64,000 bases of DNA from Stenotrophomonas maltophilia (GTDB taxonomy: Bacteria > Pseudomonadota > Gammaproteobacteria > Xanthomonadales > Xanthomonadaceae), in assembly GCA_002435595.1 (NCBI GenBank), contig DJBL01000119.1, forward strand, positions 4,535-68,534. Reading direction: 5' to 3'. Position numbers and translations under genes: made by a program. The number at the start of each line of letters is the position of its first letter. Within the stretch, counting starts at the first letter, position 1. Below, one piece after another: positions 32,811 through 40,872 of the stretch. Below the pieces are notes generated by a model that was given only the letters and a program-made list of their open reading frames with translations, was not told the DNA's origin and did no database searches.

Positions 32811-33665
32811 CACCGTGCCGATGCGGCAACGTACGAAGGCGTGCAGGACTTCTGGGACTTCATCGTCTCTCTCAATCGTCGTGTTGATGCCGCCGCCCTG
32901 AATGTTGGCATCGCCATCGGCGGCGGCTTCGCTGAACTGGCCCTTGAAGACCATCTGCGCATCATCTCGATCAACGTGAGCGGGCTTGTGCACATCGCAC
33001 ATCGGGTTACCAAGCACATGCTGGAGCAAGGCAAGGGCAAGATCTTGGTCGTCTCATCGATTTCAGCTACGCAGCCGACCCCGTATGAGACGGTCTACGG
33101 TCCGAGAAAGGCATTTGGATTCATCTTCGCAGAGGGGCTTCGTGAAGAGTTTCGCGGCACCGGCGTGACGGTCACAGCACTTCTCCCTGGAGAGACCGAT
33201 ACCGAGTTCCACCGCAATGGAGGCATGGCCAACTCGCTGATCGGCCGTGCCACGAAGAATGACAGTAGACTCGTTGCACAGCAGGGCTTCGATGCACTGA
33301 TGAATGACGTTGACCACGTAGTGGGCGGCGACGCGCAGACTAAGCAGACCGCCATCTACAACCGCACCATGTCAGAGGTGGAGAAGGCGGCCAGGCACGC
33401 CAAGTTTGTGCGTGTGGACAACAGCTGGGACCCCAATGCCTATTCATACCGTCAAGGAGCCATGCATCATGAAGAGCGGGTCTCGAGCCACGTTGTTTCT
33501 GCTCGTCGCATGTGGAACGTCACTGTCCGCGTGTGCCTCTCCGACGAACTCTTCTTCACAGCCATCTTCGGGCACCAGCAGTTCCGACACTACGTTTACC
33601 GATGCAACATCTACCCATGTTCCTGCCGCGCCTCGGCTCCATGCGTTGGATGCGACCATGCTTGA
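32811..33665 (+). pseudogene. SDR oxidoreductase lacking its N-terminal Rossmann half
   Basis: The readable part begins at about DAATYEGVQDFWDFI and includes the SDR middle (ISINVSGLVHIAHRVTKHML, ILVVSSISATQPTPYETVYG with Ser and Tyr, then RKAFGFIFAEGLREEF and LLPGETDTEF). The Gly-rich cofactor loop and about 60 residues are missing, cut at the same point where the oppositely oriented LysR gene loses its start. The frame runs on past the expected C terminus into the lipoprotein gene (stop at 33663-33665), so its 3' end has also decayed. It cannot bind NAD(P) normally. Confidence 0.75.
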
Positions 33666-34740
33666 TGTAGATGGAGACGGTGATCTTGACGTGGCGGTGG
33701 CGGTGGAGAATGGGCCAAATAGGCTCTACATCAACGATGGAACCGGAAAGCTGACAGAGAAGGCCGGCGTCTTTGCCGCCAGCTCCGGCGACAACGAACA
33801 CGTCAGGGCGGCCGACTTCGACGGCGATGGGAACCTCGACCTGATCTTCGTCGCAGAAGACACTGAGCAGCACAACCTCTATCTCGGTGATGGCAAGGGC
33901 GGCTTCAGGCAAGCCAATGAACGGCTCCCCGCTCGAAGCCAAGCCAATGCCGTTGAAGTCGGCGACGTGAATGGCGATGGACTTATAGACATCGTTGTAG
34001 GCAACACCACTGAAGGCAAGAGCGGGCCTGCTCAGACCTACCTGTGGCTCAACGACCCTGCACGTCCTGGCTACTTTAAGGACGCTACCACGACCCATAT
34101 GCCGCAGCTGGACGTTCAGGCCCAGGGCATAGCTGTGGTGGATGTAGACGGCGATGGTGACCTGGACATGGTGATTGCTGTCCAAGATCCGTTGAATCGA
34201 CTGTTCCTCAATGACGGTACCGGTCGCTACAGTGATGCCACGGCGAACTTGGGAGAGCAGGTGCCCACCGAGACCCGTGAAGTTCATTCACTGGATGCCA
34301 CTGGTGATGGCCTGCCGGATCTGATCTTCTTCAATCTGACCAGCAACAACCGTGCGTGGGACAAGGATCCCCAGTCCCGAATTTTCATCAACCTTGGCAA
34401 TGGAAAGTTCAAGGATGAGACCGACGCGCGCCTACCCAAACACCGCTTCTCGAGCTGGGGCGGGACCGTAGTTGACTTCAACGGGGACGGTTACCAGGAC
34501 CTGGTTGTGAGCGCGATCGATGTGCCCGGCTTTATGCCCCTACAGGTGCGGGCTTGGCAGAACGATGGAAAGGGCAACTTCACCGATGTGACCGCTGCTG
34601 TGATTTCTGCGGAGACGGTAGGTCGAAGCTGGAGCATGGCCCGCGGCGACCTGGACGGCGATGGTAAGCCCGACATCTTCATCGGGGGATGGCAGTCTCA
34701 GGCTCGCCTGTTGCTCAGCGGGAAAGTGACAGGCAAGTAA
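33469..34740 (+). CDS. FG-GAP/VCBS repeat lipoprotein
   Basis: 423 residues from ATG 33469 (AAGGAG at 33454-33459). The signal peptide ends in a lipobox, LSAC with Cys22, so the protein is lipid-anchored. After a Ser/Thr-rich spacer there are six or seven repeats with the calcium-binding signature D-x-D-G-D-G-x-x-D (DVDGDGDLD, DFDGDGNLD, DVNGDGLID, DLDGDGKPD), as in FG-GAP beta-propellers. These usually mediate adhesion or binding at the surface. The start lies inside the decayed SDR reading frame. Partner and ligand unknown. Confidence 0.88.
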   Translation: MKSGSRATLFLLVACGTSLSACASPTNSSSQPSSGTSSSDTTFTDATSTHVPAAPRLHALDATMLDVDGDGDLDVAVAVENGPNRLYINDGTGKLTEKAGVFAASSGDNEHVRAADFDGDGNLDLIFVAEDTEQHNLYLGDGKGGFRQANERLPARSQANAVEVGDVNGDGLIDIVVGNTTEGKSGPAQTYLWLNDPARPGYFKDATTTHMPQLDVQAQGIAVVDVDGDGDLDMVIAVQDPLNRLFLNDGTGRYSDATANLGEQVPTETREVHSLDATGDGLPDLIFFNLTSNNRAWDKDPQSRIFINLGNGKFKDETDARLPKHRFSSWGGTVVDFNGDGYQDLVVSAIDVPGFMPLQVRAWQNDGKGNFTDVTAAVISAETVGRSWSMARGDLDGDGKPDIFIGGWQSQARLLLSGKVTGK

Positions 34741-34752
34741 GCATGCTGCACC

Positions 34753-34779
34753 GCTCACCCACCTGTGTGGTGGGCGAGC
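34753..34779 (+). terminator. hairpin after the FG-GAP lipoprotein gene
   Basis: Eleven-base arms GCTCACCCACC / GGTGGGCGAGC with one mismatch, 12 bases past the stop. No T-tract, so a weak or Rho-assisted terminator. Confidence 0.5.
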
Positions 34780-34918
34780 TCGATGAATCCCGCTCATCTC
34801 GACGTTGACTGCTGATGAGCAGGCCGAGCGATTCGCTCCATTAGCATCGAGCTAGTCCCAACAGCATGAGCATTAGCAGCATGACGACCAGACGAGACTT
34901 TCTTGCTGCAGCTTCTGC

Positions 34919-34944
34919 TGTCCGCTTCTGGCCGGAAGCGGACA
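34919..34944. repeat. palindromic repeat copy 8 (perfect arms)
   Basis: TGTCCGCTTC, centre TGGCCG, GAAGCGGACA: identical to the core of copy 2. The rest of the 34780-35090 gap shows no gene. Confidence 0.85.
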
Positions 34945-35090
34945 CCCAGTGAGGCAATTACTCGTCTTCGACAGACTGGGCGATTCAGTCAGTGCTGCAA
35001 CCAGTTCGCGCTTGTCGATCAACTGCCATCGATCGTCGAACCGTGAGTGCGGAATCCCCAATCCATACGTCGTGCCACAATCGAGGCGTG

Positions 35091-35288
35091 TCAGAACTCC
35101 TGCAGGCTGTCGTTGCTTACCAGGCTCGTCACTTGTCTCAGCCTGATCATTCCATAGGTTGCCAGGTTGGGGCGCACCCGGCTCAGGTCGTAGGTGCGGA
35201 ACCTGATTATCTCCACGGCACGCGCTATGTGTTGCTCTTCCCAGTCGTTGCCGCTAAGCAGCTTCACCAGTTCACTCTCTGCCGACAT
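35091..35288 (-). CDS. small hypothetical protein (65 aa)
   Basis: A 65-residue frame, MSAESELVKLLSGNDWEEQH onward, ending LVSNDSLQEF. It starts 19 bases after the pirin stop on the same strand, so it could be the second gene of that operon. Composition is that of a soluble helical protein with balanced charges. The ribosome site is only GAG. I do not recognise it; it may be spurious. Confidence 0.4.
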   Translation of the reverse strand: MSAESELVKLLSGNDWEEQHIARAVEIIRFRTYDLSRVRPNLATYGMIRLRQVTSLVSNDSLQEF

Positions 35289-35307
35289 CTCGAGTCACCC
35301 AGCGTGA

Positions 35308-36204
35308 TCAACGGAAGACGGGAATCGTCCCGACAGCGGTGCGACGGTCTCCGCTTGCGCTGAGCGTGCGTTCCAGCGCCGCGATGCGGCGCTCGCCTTT
35401 CTCCAGAGCCGCTGCGGAGGTATGCACGGAGTAGTGGCCCAGATGCAGGTCATGCGGGTGGGGCACCGCTGACCCCAACACGAACACCGCATCCTGCCCC
35501 TCTGCCGCGTGCAGGGCTATCGAGGCCTCGCCGGTCTCGAACACCACCATCTCGCCCTTGTGGATGAGGCCGTCGGCCTGAAGGCCGCCTTTGGCAAGCG
35601 CCAACCATCCAACGGTGTGACCGGCGGGCGGCTGGTAGGTCCAGTGCTGGCCCGGCTTGAGAGTCACCAGGAGGTAGTTGACGCCGGCGGGTGCCGGAAC
35701 AGGACTTTGCACGCCCTGGTACGACCCGACGATGACGTGCGCCGGCCCGGCATGCCGCATCGCGGCCGCTTCGATGTAGCAACTCACTGGCGCTGCGTTC
35801 TCCAGCTCGGCAGGCAGGGAAAGCCAAAGCTGGAACCCCTGCATCCAGGGTGCATCACCGGGCGAAATCTCCTTGCCGTGCCAGACGCCGCTCCCTGCAC
35901 GCATCCACTCCACGCCGCCGTACGTCAGCGTCCCGGAGCCGAGCTCGGGATCACTGTAGCGGGCCTCTCCTTCGGTGAATACGGTCACGGTGGCGATGCC
36001 CGAATGCGGGTGCAGCGGCATATCGGCCAGTGCGCTCATCGCTTCGCGGTCAATGGAAAAGGTATCCAGGAACACAAAAGGCTTCAGCCACTGGCCAAGA
36101 TCCGAGGGACTCATCAGGCGGGTGATTGGACCGTGTCCATGGCCACGGGTCCGGTGGGAGATACGTCGCTGTGGCAGGGAATCGTCCTGTACGAGTGCAT
36201 TCAT
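35308..36204 (-). CDS. pirin family protein
   Basis: 298 residues. Two-cupin pirin fold: HGPITRLMSPSDLGQWLKPF, LHPHSGIATVTVFTEGEARY with the iron-binding His pair, GVEWMRAGSGVWHGKE, and HPHDLHLGHYSVHT near the end. Pirins are Fe-dependent quercetinase-like enzymes or redox sensors in the cytoplasm. It lies 39 bases after the azoR gene on the same strand; flavin azoreductase plus pirin is a recurrent pairing in electrophile/quinone response loci. Confidence 0.93.
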   Translation of the reverse strand: MNALVQDDSLPQRRISHRTRGHGHGPITRLMSPSDLGQWLKPFVFLDTFSIDREAMSALADMPLHPHSGIATVTVFTEGEARYSDPELGSGTLTYGGVEWMRAGSGVWHGKEISPGDAPWMQGFQLWLSLPAELENAAPVSCYIEAAAMRHAGPAHVIVGSYQGVQSPVPAPAGVNYLLVTLKPGQHWTYQPPAGHTVGWLALAKGGLQADGLIHKGEMVVFETGEASIALHAAEGQDAVFVLGSAVPHPHDLHLGHYSVHTSAAALEKGERRIAALERTLSASGDRRTAVGTIPVFR

Positions 36205-36243
36205 CAGTTTTGCTCCGAGGGCGGATGATTCATCGGTCAGGGA

Positions 36244-36852
36244 TCAGGCAGCCAGCTGCTGCGCTTCGGCCAGGGCTGCGGCAAGCGCTGCAGTGCGCGC
36301 CTCCGGACCAAACGCCAGGCCTTCAGCGCGGACGAAGGTGATGTCGGTGACGCCGAGGAAACCAAAGAAACCCCGCAGGTAGGTCTCCTGATGGTCCAAC
36401 GCAGCCATGGGCGTGCCCTCGCCGTACAGTCCACCGCGGGTCGAGGCCACGACAACCCGCTTGCCCGCCGCCAGGCCTTCCACACCATTGGCCGTGTAAC
36501 GGAACGTCCTGCCAGGCACCGCAAGGCGGTCCAGCCAGGCGCGCAGCTGAGAGGGAAGGGCGAAGTTGTACATCGGCGCGCCGATGACGATGACATCCGC
36601 GCTGAGGAAATCATTCAGAATCGCAGCGTTGCGCGTCACTGCCTGTTGGGCGTCGTGGGCGTCCGGCACGACGCCTTGGAAGGCGAAGAACTCCGCTGCG
36701 GTGAGGTGTCCCACGGGGTCGGCGACAAGGTCGTAGGTGGTGACGGTCGTCCCGTCACGGCTGTCGCGCAGCCGCTGGACAATGGCCCGGCTGAGCTGCC
36801 GGCTGGCGGATTGGTCATCCAGGATGCTGGTGTCGACGTGCAGGAGCTGCAT
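36244..36852 (-). CDS. azoR: FMN-dependent NADH:azo/quinone oxidoreductase
   Basis: 202 residues from ATG 36852; an upstream extension would have to begin in the divergent promoter. Flavodoxin-like fold: MQLLHVDTSILDDQSASRQL at the start, APMYNFALPSQLRAWLDRLA as FMN-binding and dimer region, VVASTRGGLYGEG near 140. AzoR enzymes reduce azo bonds and quinones with NADH. Divergent from an HxlR gene 92 bases away and followed by pirin, so probably an HxlR-regulated azoR-pirin operon induced by quinones or aldehydes. Confidence 0.93.
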   Translation of the reverse strand: MQLLHVDTSILDDQSASRQLSRAIVQRLRDSRDGTTVTTYDLVADPVGHLTAAEFFAFQGVVPDAHDAQQAVTRNAAILNDFLSADVIVIGAPMYNFALPSQLRAWLDRLAVPGRTFRYTANGVEGLAAGKRVVVASTRGGLYGEGTPMAALDHQETYLRGFFGFLGVTDITFVRAEGLAFGPEARTAALAAALAEAQQLAA

Positions 36853-36944
36853 AGCGAGCCTCGGTATATAATTGTGACTGGGGCTAGCAATGTAACCATG
36901 GTAAAAACGCGGCACAATACGGCACAAAATGAGAACCCGGTATC

Positions 36945-37352
36945 ATGGATGTGACTGCTGCACCCTTGGAAATACAGAGCTCGGACTGTCAGAAGATCAG
37001 TCAGGTGCTGGCACGCGTGGGCGAGAAGTGGAGCATCCTGATCATCATGATGCTGTCCGGTGGCCCCCATCGCTTTACCGAACTCAAGCGATCGATCAAC
37101 GGCATCTCGCAGCGGATGTTGACGCTCTGCCTGCGCGGACTTGAGCGCGATGGCCTGATCAACCGCACCGTCATCGCGGTCATGCCACCTCACGTCGAAT
37201 ACAGCTTGACGCCGCTCGGGGTATCGCTGACCAAGCCGGTGATCGCACTGGGCAGTTGGGCGAGCGACCATATCGCGGACATAGATGCAGCCAGAGCAGC
37301 GTTTGATCAGCAGGAAGTCGAGCACAAGGCGGCAACCGGCTCGCGACGCTAG
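36945..37352 (+). CDS. HxlR family transcriptional regulator
   Basis: 135 residues. Winged helix: QVLARVGEKWSILIIMMLSG, HRFTELKRSINGISQRMLTL then LRGLERDGLINR and VEYSLTPLGVSL are the conserved HxlR/YodB block. A Cys (SSDCQKI, about residue 15) sits where redox-sensing members carry their reactive Cys. Divergent from azoR, so it is probably the repressor of the azoR-pirin genes, released on thiol modification; that mode is inferred from the family. Confidence 0.92.
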   Translation: MDVTAAPLEIQSSDCQKISQVLARVGEKWSILIIMMLSGGPHRFTELKRSINGISQRMLTLCLRGLERDGLINRTVIAVMPPHVEYSLTPLGVSLTKPVIALGSWASDHIADIDAARAAFDQQEVEHKAATGSRR

Positions 37353-37487
37353 CGCGCACGTAGCAGTAAATGATGCCCTCGCGGCGTCAAGCCGGCGGGC
37401 TATCCCGAACCAGGTTGAACGACCATCCCGGCGATAGCGCCGCGAGCACGTGCTGCTATGAAGAGGTGTGCCTATTCCGGTGCGGGG

Positions 37488-37512
37488 TGTCTGCTCCTGG
37501 CAAAAAGTGGAT
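37488..37512. repeat. palindromic repeat copy 9 (decayed)
   Basis: GTGTCTGCTCCTGGCAAAAA then GTGGATC keeps spacing and part of the arms. In the gap between the HxlR gene and the convergent peptidase gene. Confidence 0.4.
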
Positions 37513-37602
37513 CCAGAGCGGGCAAGAGTCAGAGCGTGTCGACCAGCAGCTCCGCTTGGCGATCGAGGACGCTGGGTGTCGAGCTGATCCGCTCAAGGCA
37601 TC

Positions 37603-38973
37603 TCACTCCAACGCAGGCTTCGCGCAGCGCTCGCTCACCACGGCACCGTCAACAAAGCTGCGGGCAGCCGCGACAAAACAGCGTGGCGCCACCAGTGCCA
37701 GCAGATGGGCGCCGCGGTCCACCGTGTGGAACGTGACAGACCCCGCCTTGCGAAGCGTGGCAGCGTGCTCTTCGGCACCGGCGTATGCGGTATTCGGATC
37801 CAACGTCCCCTGCAGTATCAGGGTTCGCGGCAGGGTGCCCGGGCTCTTTCCGAACCATGCATCGCGCGGGTAGCGGGGAACACTGCCACTCACAAGCAGG
37901 CCGGGAATGGGGCTGACGAAGAGTGCGTCCTTGGCCTCTTCATTGACAGTGGCCAGGCTGAGCTCCGGGCGGGCGTTGTTCTCCGAGGCGGCAATGAGCA
38001 TCACCAGCGGCAGGGCCGGTTGATTGTTTCCATCCTGTCCCAGCTGCGCCAGCGCCTTCTTCCAGTCCTTTGTCGTGGCGACCAGCGAGCGGGCATCACC
38101 CTCGGAAAGATCCTGCACGATCCTCGGGATGCGATCGCGCAGGGTAGGGAAGCTCAGCAGCGCGGCGAAGTACCGCCGCAGATCGCCGCCGGGCACTTCC
38201 TGCTGCCAGGCAGAGTCCTTCACCGCCAACAGCTCTCGGTAGCGCTCCACGCTACGCGCATCCATGCTCTGCCGGCCCACCTGGTCAACAAGCGCAGTGC
38301 GTCGGCTGAGGTCCCACGTTTGAGTGGCCTCGGGCGGCACCAATCCATCGAGGATCAGGCCATCCACATGGAGATCATTGACCTGGAGCGCACGCAGCGC
38401 CAACTGGGTGCCGTAGGAAACGCCATACAGCAGCACTTGGCCGCCGCGTTCTGCCTCTGACATCAGAATACCGAGATCGCGCGCGCCCTCGGTAATGGAG
38501 AACGCCGAGGTACGTTGCAGATCCGCATACATGGTGCCGATGCACGGGCCCCATTCGGCTCCCGCCAGCCCTGTGCCATCCGGGCTGTCCGGTGACTCCT
38601 GGATGGGGCAGATCCGCGCTGACCGACCCGTGCCCCGGTGGTCCGGGATCACAAGGTCAAACCCGGGGAATGCACGCTGGTAGGTCTGGATCATGGGATA
38701 CAGGGATGCCCCTGACTCGCCCGGTCCGCCAGAGAGCAGCCAGACCTCGCCGCGCTTGGGTTGGTCGGCGGGGGCGGGTATGCGCCGCACGAACAACGTT
38801 ATGTGCTCGCCTGAGGGGTCGGCATGGCGCAGTGGAACATCTACCGTGGCGCACTGCGAGCCGCGTAGCGCGGGTGATTCGTCAGCCGCGCACGCCTGCG
38901 TCTTTGTTGCAGAAGCATTGACGATCATTGGAGAGACCAGAAGCAATACCGCCCATAGCGCACTGCGACACAT
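37603..38973 (-). CDS. secreted alpha/beta hydrolase, tripeptidyl-aminopeptidase type
   Basis: 456 residues from ATG 38973; a start nine codons earlier is possible. Signal peptide MCRSALWAVLLLVSPMIVNA. EVWLLSGGPGESG and VIPDHRGTGRSARIC frame the oxyanion region, YGVSYGTQLALRAL holds the Ser nucleophile, LQGTLDPNTAYAGAEEHA the Asp and DRGAHLLAL the His of a C-terminal TAP-like domain. Several Cys suggest disulfides in the periplasm. Expected to remove N-terminal peptides or hydrolyse esters. Single gene, convergent to HxlR. Confidence 0.88.
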   Translation of the reverse strand: MCRSALWAVLLLVSPMIVNASATKTQACAADESPALRGSQCATVDVPLRHADPSGEHITLFVRRIPAPADQPKRGEVWLLSGGPGESGASLYPMIQTYQRAFPGFDLVIPDHRGTGRSARICPIQESPDSPDGTGLAGAEWGPCIGTMYADLQRTSAFSITEGARDLGILMSEAERGGQVLLYGVSYGTQLALRALQVNDLHVDGLILDGLVPPEATQTWDLSRRTALVDQVGRQSMDARSVERYRELLAVKDSAWQQEVPGGDLRRYFAALLSFPTLRDRIPRIVQDLSEGDARSLVATTKDWKKALAQLGQDGNNQPALPLVMLIAASENNARPELSLATVNEEAKDALFVSPIPGLLVSGSVPRYPRDAWFGKSPGTLPRTLILQGTLDPNTAYAGAEEHAATLRKAGSVTFHTVDRGAHLLALVAPRCFVAAARSFVDGAVVSERCAKPALE

Positions 38974-39060
38974 CGGCCATCCCCTGGCTTGATTGAGCAC
39001 CTACGTTAGCGGGGCTGTGGAAGCGGGACGAATGCCGGAAGTAACACGGGGCGGGCACCG

Positions 39061-39088
39061 ATGTCCGCTGCTGGCCGGGAGCGGACAT
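39061..39088. repeat. palindromic repeat copy 10
   Basis: ATGTCCGCTG / GAGCGGACAT around CTGGCCGG; one base change in each arm. Rightmost copy found; it lies between two divergently oriented secreted-protein genes. Confidence 0.8.
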
Positions 39089-39191
39089 TCGGTGCGGCTC
39101 GTCGGCCGCGCCCTGGCCGCCGAGCGCAGCGCCGAGCAGTAACAGGGCATATACTTCGCCTCAACCATGATCCAGCTTGGATGACAGCCTC

Positions 39192-39947
39192 ATGCGTTTC
39201 ACCGCAGCCGCCGGTTCCCTTGTCGTTCTACTGAACATTTCGTCCGTCGGCTCGGTATCTGCGGCGGAAACGGACATATTCGGCATCACGCTGGGGGCGC
39301 CACTAACGCTGCCCGTTTGCGAACTATCCACGCCCGCTCCAGCTGCCCGCAGGAGCAACATCGGATTGGGGGCCAGGGCGTTCAACAAGCTGACGACCCC
39401 GCCGCCGGAGCCGCTCAAGGCCGCGCCACCGGCAACAGGGTTGTGCGCCGCGCCCGGCACGACGAAGATGGCCGTAGGCAATACCGAGTTCGGCCCAGGC
39501 GAGTACGGTTACCTGGTCTTCGCCACGGCTGAGGCCCCCGCATGGATTGCGCCCATCGGCATGTCGATCGGCGCGGGCGCAGGTGACGCTTTTTCCCTGG
39601 AAGGTGCGGGCGGCCTGGTTTTGCTGCGCAACGGGCGTGTCATCGCCCTGCGCTTCAACACCACGGGGTTCGAGGCGGAGCCGCGGGTGATGGAGCTGCT
39701 CAAGCGCAAGTTCGGTTCGCCCGGTTCGCAGAAGGCCGTGACCTGGAACAATGATCTGGGCGGCAGTCGCGATTCGATTTCCGCGCAATGGCGCAAGCCC
39801 GATTTCTTCGCGGATTATTCTTCGGTCGTGCAAACGCAGGCCATGCGGGCACAAGGACTGTCGGGCGGGATCGGGTTCCTCAACATCGGCAATGATCTAG
39901 GGCGGCAAGTGCTGCAACCGGCTGCCAGCAAGGAAGCGGAATTCTAG
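39192..39947 (+). CDS. hypothetical secreted protein
   Basis: 251 residues from ATG 39192 with a signal peptide (MRFTAAAGSLVVLLNISSVG, cleavage after VSA, about residue 26). The mature part begins ETDIFGITLGAPLTLPVCE, a pattern seen in small periplasmic proteins of proteobacteria that start D-I-x-G-I-x-L-G. Two Cys, a beta-rich middle (GEYGYLVFATA) and no membrane span. Function unknown. Confidence 0.75.
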   Translation: MRFTAAAGSLVVLLNISSVGSVSAAETDIFGITLGAPLTLPVCELSTPAPAARRSNIGLGARAFNKLTTPPPEPLKAAPPATGLCAAPGTTKMAVGNTEFGPGEYGYLVFATAEAPAWIAPIGMSIGAGAGDAFSLEGAGGLVLLRNGRVIALRFNTTGFEAEPRVMELLKRKFGSPGSQKAVTWNNDLGGSRDSISAQWRKPDFFADYSSVVQTQAMRAQGLSGGIGFLNIGNDLGRQVLQPAASKEAEF

Positions 39948-40054
39948 AGAACTGACGACCTTGCGGGAGGAAGTCGAAGGCGGACCTTGTGTGGTGGCCA
40001 TGCGACCACGAGTAGAAGCGGCGCTGACCGCGCCGCCTCCGTCCATCGCCACGA

Positions 40055-40512
40055 TCAACGGTCCAACTCACCCTCGGCCAACGGAAACGCGTTCTGCCTG
40101 ATGCTCCATTTGCCCGAGGGTCCCTGGGCACGGAAATGATCACGCGCAAACGGTAGTCCTTCGCTGCTCATCACGCCGGGGCCGGTGGTCACCTGGAAGT
40201 GCAGATGTGGCCATCGCGCATCGCCAGAGTTGCCGATCCTTGCCAGTGGCTGGCCGCGCCGGTCGCGCTGACCTGCTTTTACCGCGACACGTCCAGGTTG
40301 AAGGTGCGCGTAGTGCGCGAACTGACCATCGCCCAAGTCCAGCACCACGGTGTTACCCGCCAACGAGGCCATGCTCAACGGCACTGCGGGAGCGAACCCG
40401 GCGGGGGTCTGGGGATGTTGTCCGGAACCCCGTCCTTGGCCTGGATGACGGTGGCATCGGCGAACACGGGCTGTCCATAGGCGTGATAGCTGCGTACGTC
40501 CAACCGGTCCCC
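40055..40512 (-). pseudogene. M23 (LytM) peptidase remnant, truncated and frameshifted
   Basis: The C-terminal part reads GNTVVLDLGDGQFAHYAHLQ, then RIGNSGDARWPHLHFQVT, the second half of an M23 metallopeptidase with H-x-H. The preceding part (SYHAYGQPVFADATVIQAKD then GVPDNIP) is in another frame, broken at about 40385-40400, and homology ends at about 40512, only ten bases from the arsR stop; the N-terminal half with its H-x-x-x-D zinc ligands is gone. Dead gene, apparently cut when the ars locus arrived or was rearranged. Confidence 0.75.
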
Positions 40513-40521
40513 GGTCAGAGC

Positions 40522-40833
40522 TCAGCAACCGGCTCGGTCGCACGCGTGGTCATCGGCGCAGCAGTTCTCGGTGAGGTAGGCCACCAGCGCGTTCATGGCC
40601 TGGAACTCGGCCCGGTAACAGATGGTGCGGCCGCGCTGCTCGGCATTGATCAACCCGGCCGCGCTCAGCTCCTTCAGGTGGAAGGACAGCGTGGCCCCGG
40701 GCAGCGCCAGCGCCTGGGCGATGTCGCCGGCGAGCTGGCCGCCGCAGCCGGCCTGCACCAGCAGGCGGAAGATGGAGAGCCGGGTGGGGTGGCCCAGGGC
40801 AGCCAGTGCGTGTGTTGCAGTTGTATGTTCCAT
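40522..40833 (-). CDS. arsR: ArsR family arsenic-responsive repressor
   Basis: 103 residues. ALAALGHPTRLSIFRLLVQA and LALPGATLSFHLKELSAAGL are the ArsR winged-helix block; the trivalent arsenic ligands are probably Cys30 (QAGCGG) and the Cys cluster at the C terminus (ENCCADDHACDRAGC) rather than the E. coli-type E-L-C-V-C-D-L, which is absent. Divergent from arsH-arsC with its -10 and operator between. Predicted transcription starts at or next to the ATG, so the mRNA may be leaderless. Confidence 0.92.
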   Translation of the reverse strand: MEHTTATHALAALGHPTRLSIFRLLVQAGCGGQLAGDIAQALALPGATLSFHLKELSAAGLINAEQRGRTICYRAEFQAMNALVAYLTENCCADDHACDRAGC

Positions 40834-40868
40834 GATTCTAGAATAATGGAAACATATTCGGCGGACAA
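40815..40868. promoter_or_regulatory. overlapping divergent ars promoters and ArsR operator
   Basis: Rightward: TTGCAG (40815-40820), 18-base spacer, TAGAAT (40839-40844). Leftward: TTGTCC (read from 40868 down to 40863), 17-base spacer, TATTCT (40845-40840). A near-perfect 20-base inverted repeat, CCATGATTCT / AGAATAATGG (40830-40849), covers both -10 boxes, so one ArsR dimer site could silence both directions. Confidence 0.65.
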
Positions 40869-40872
40869 CCCG

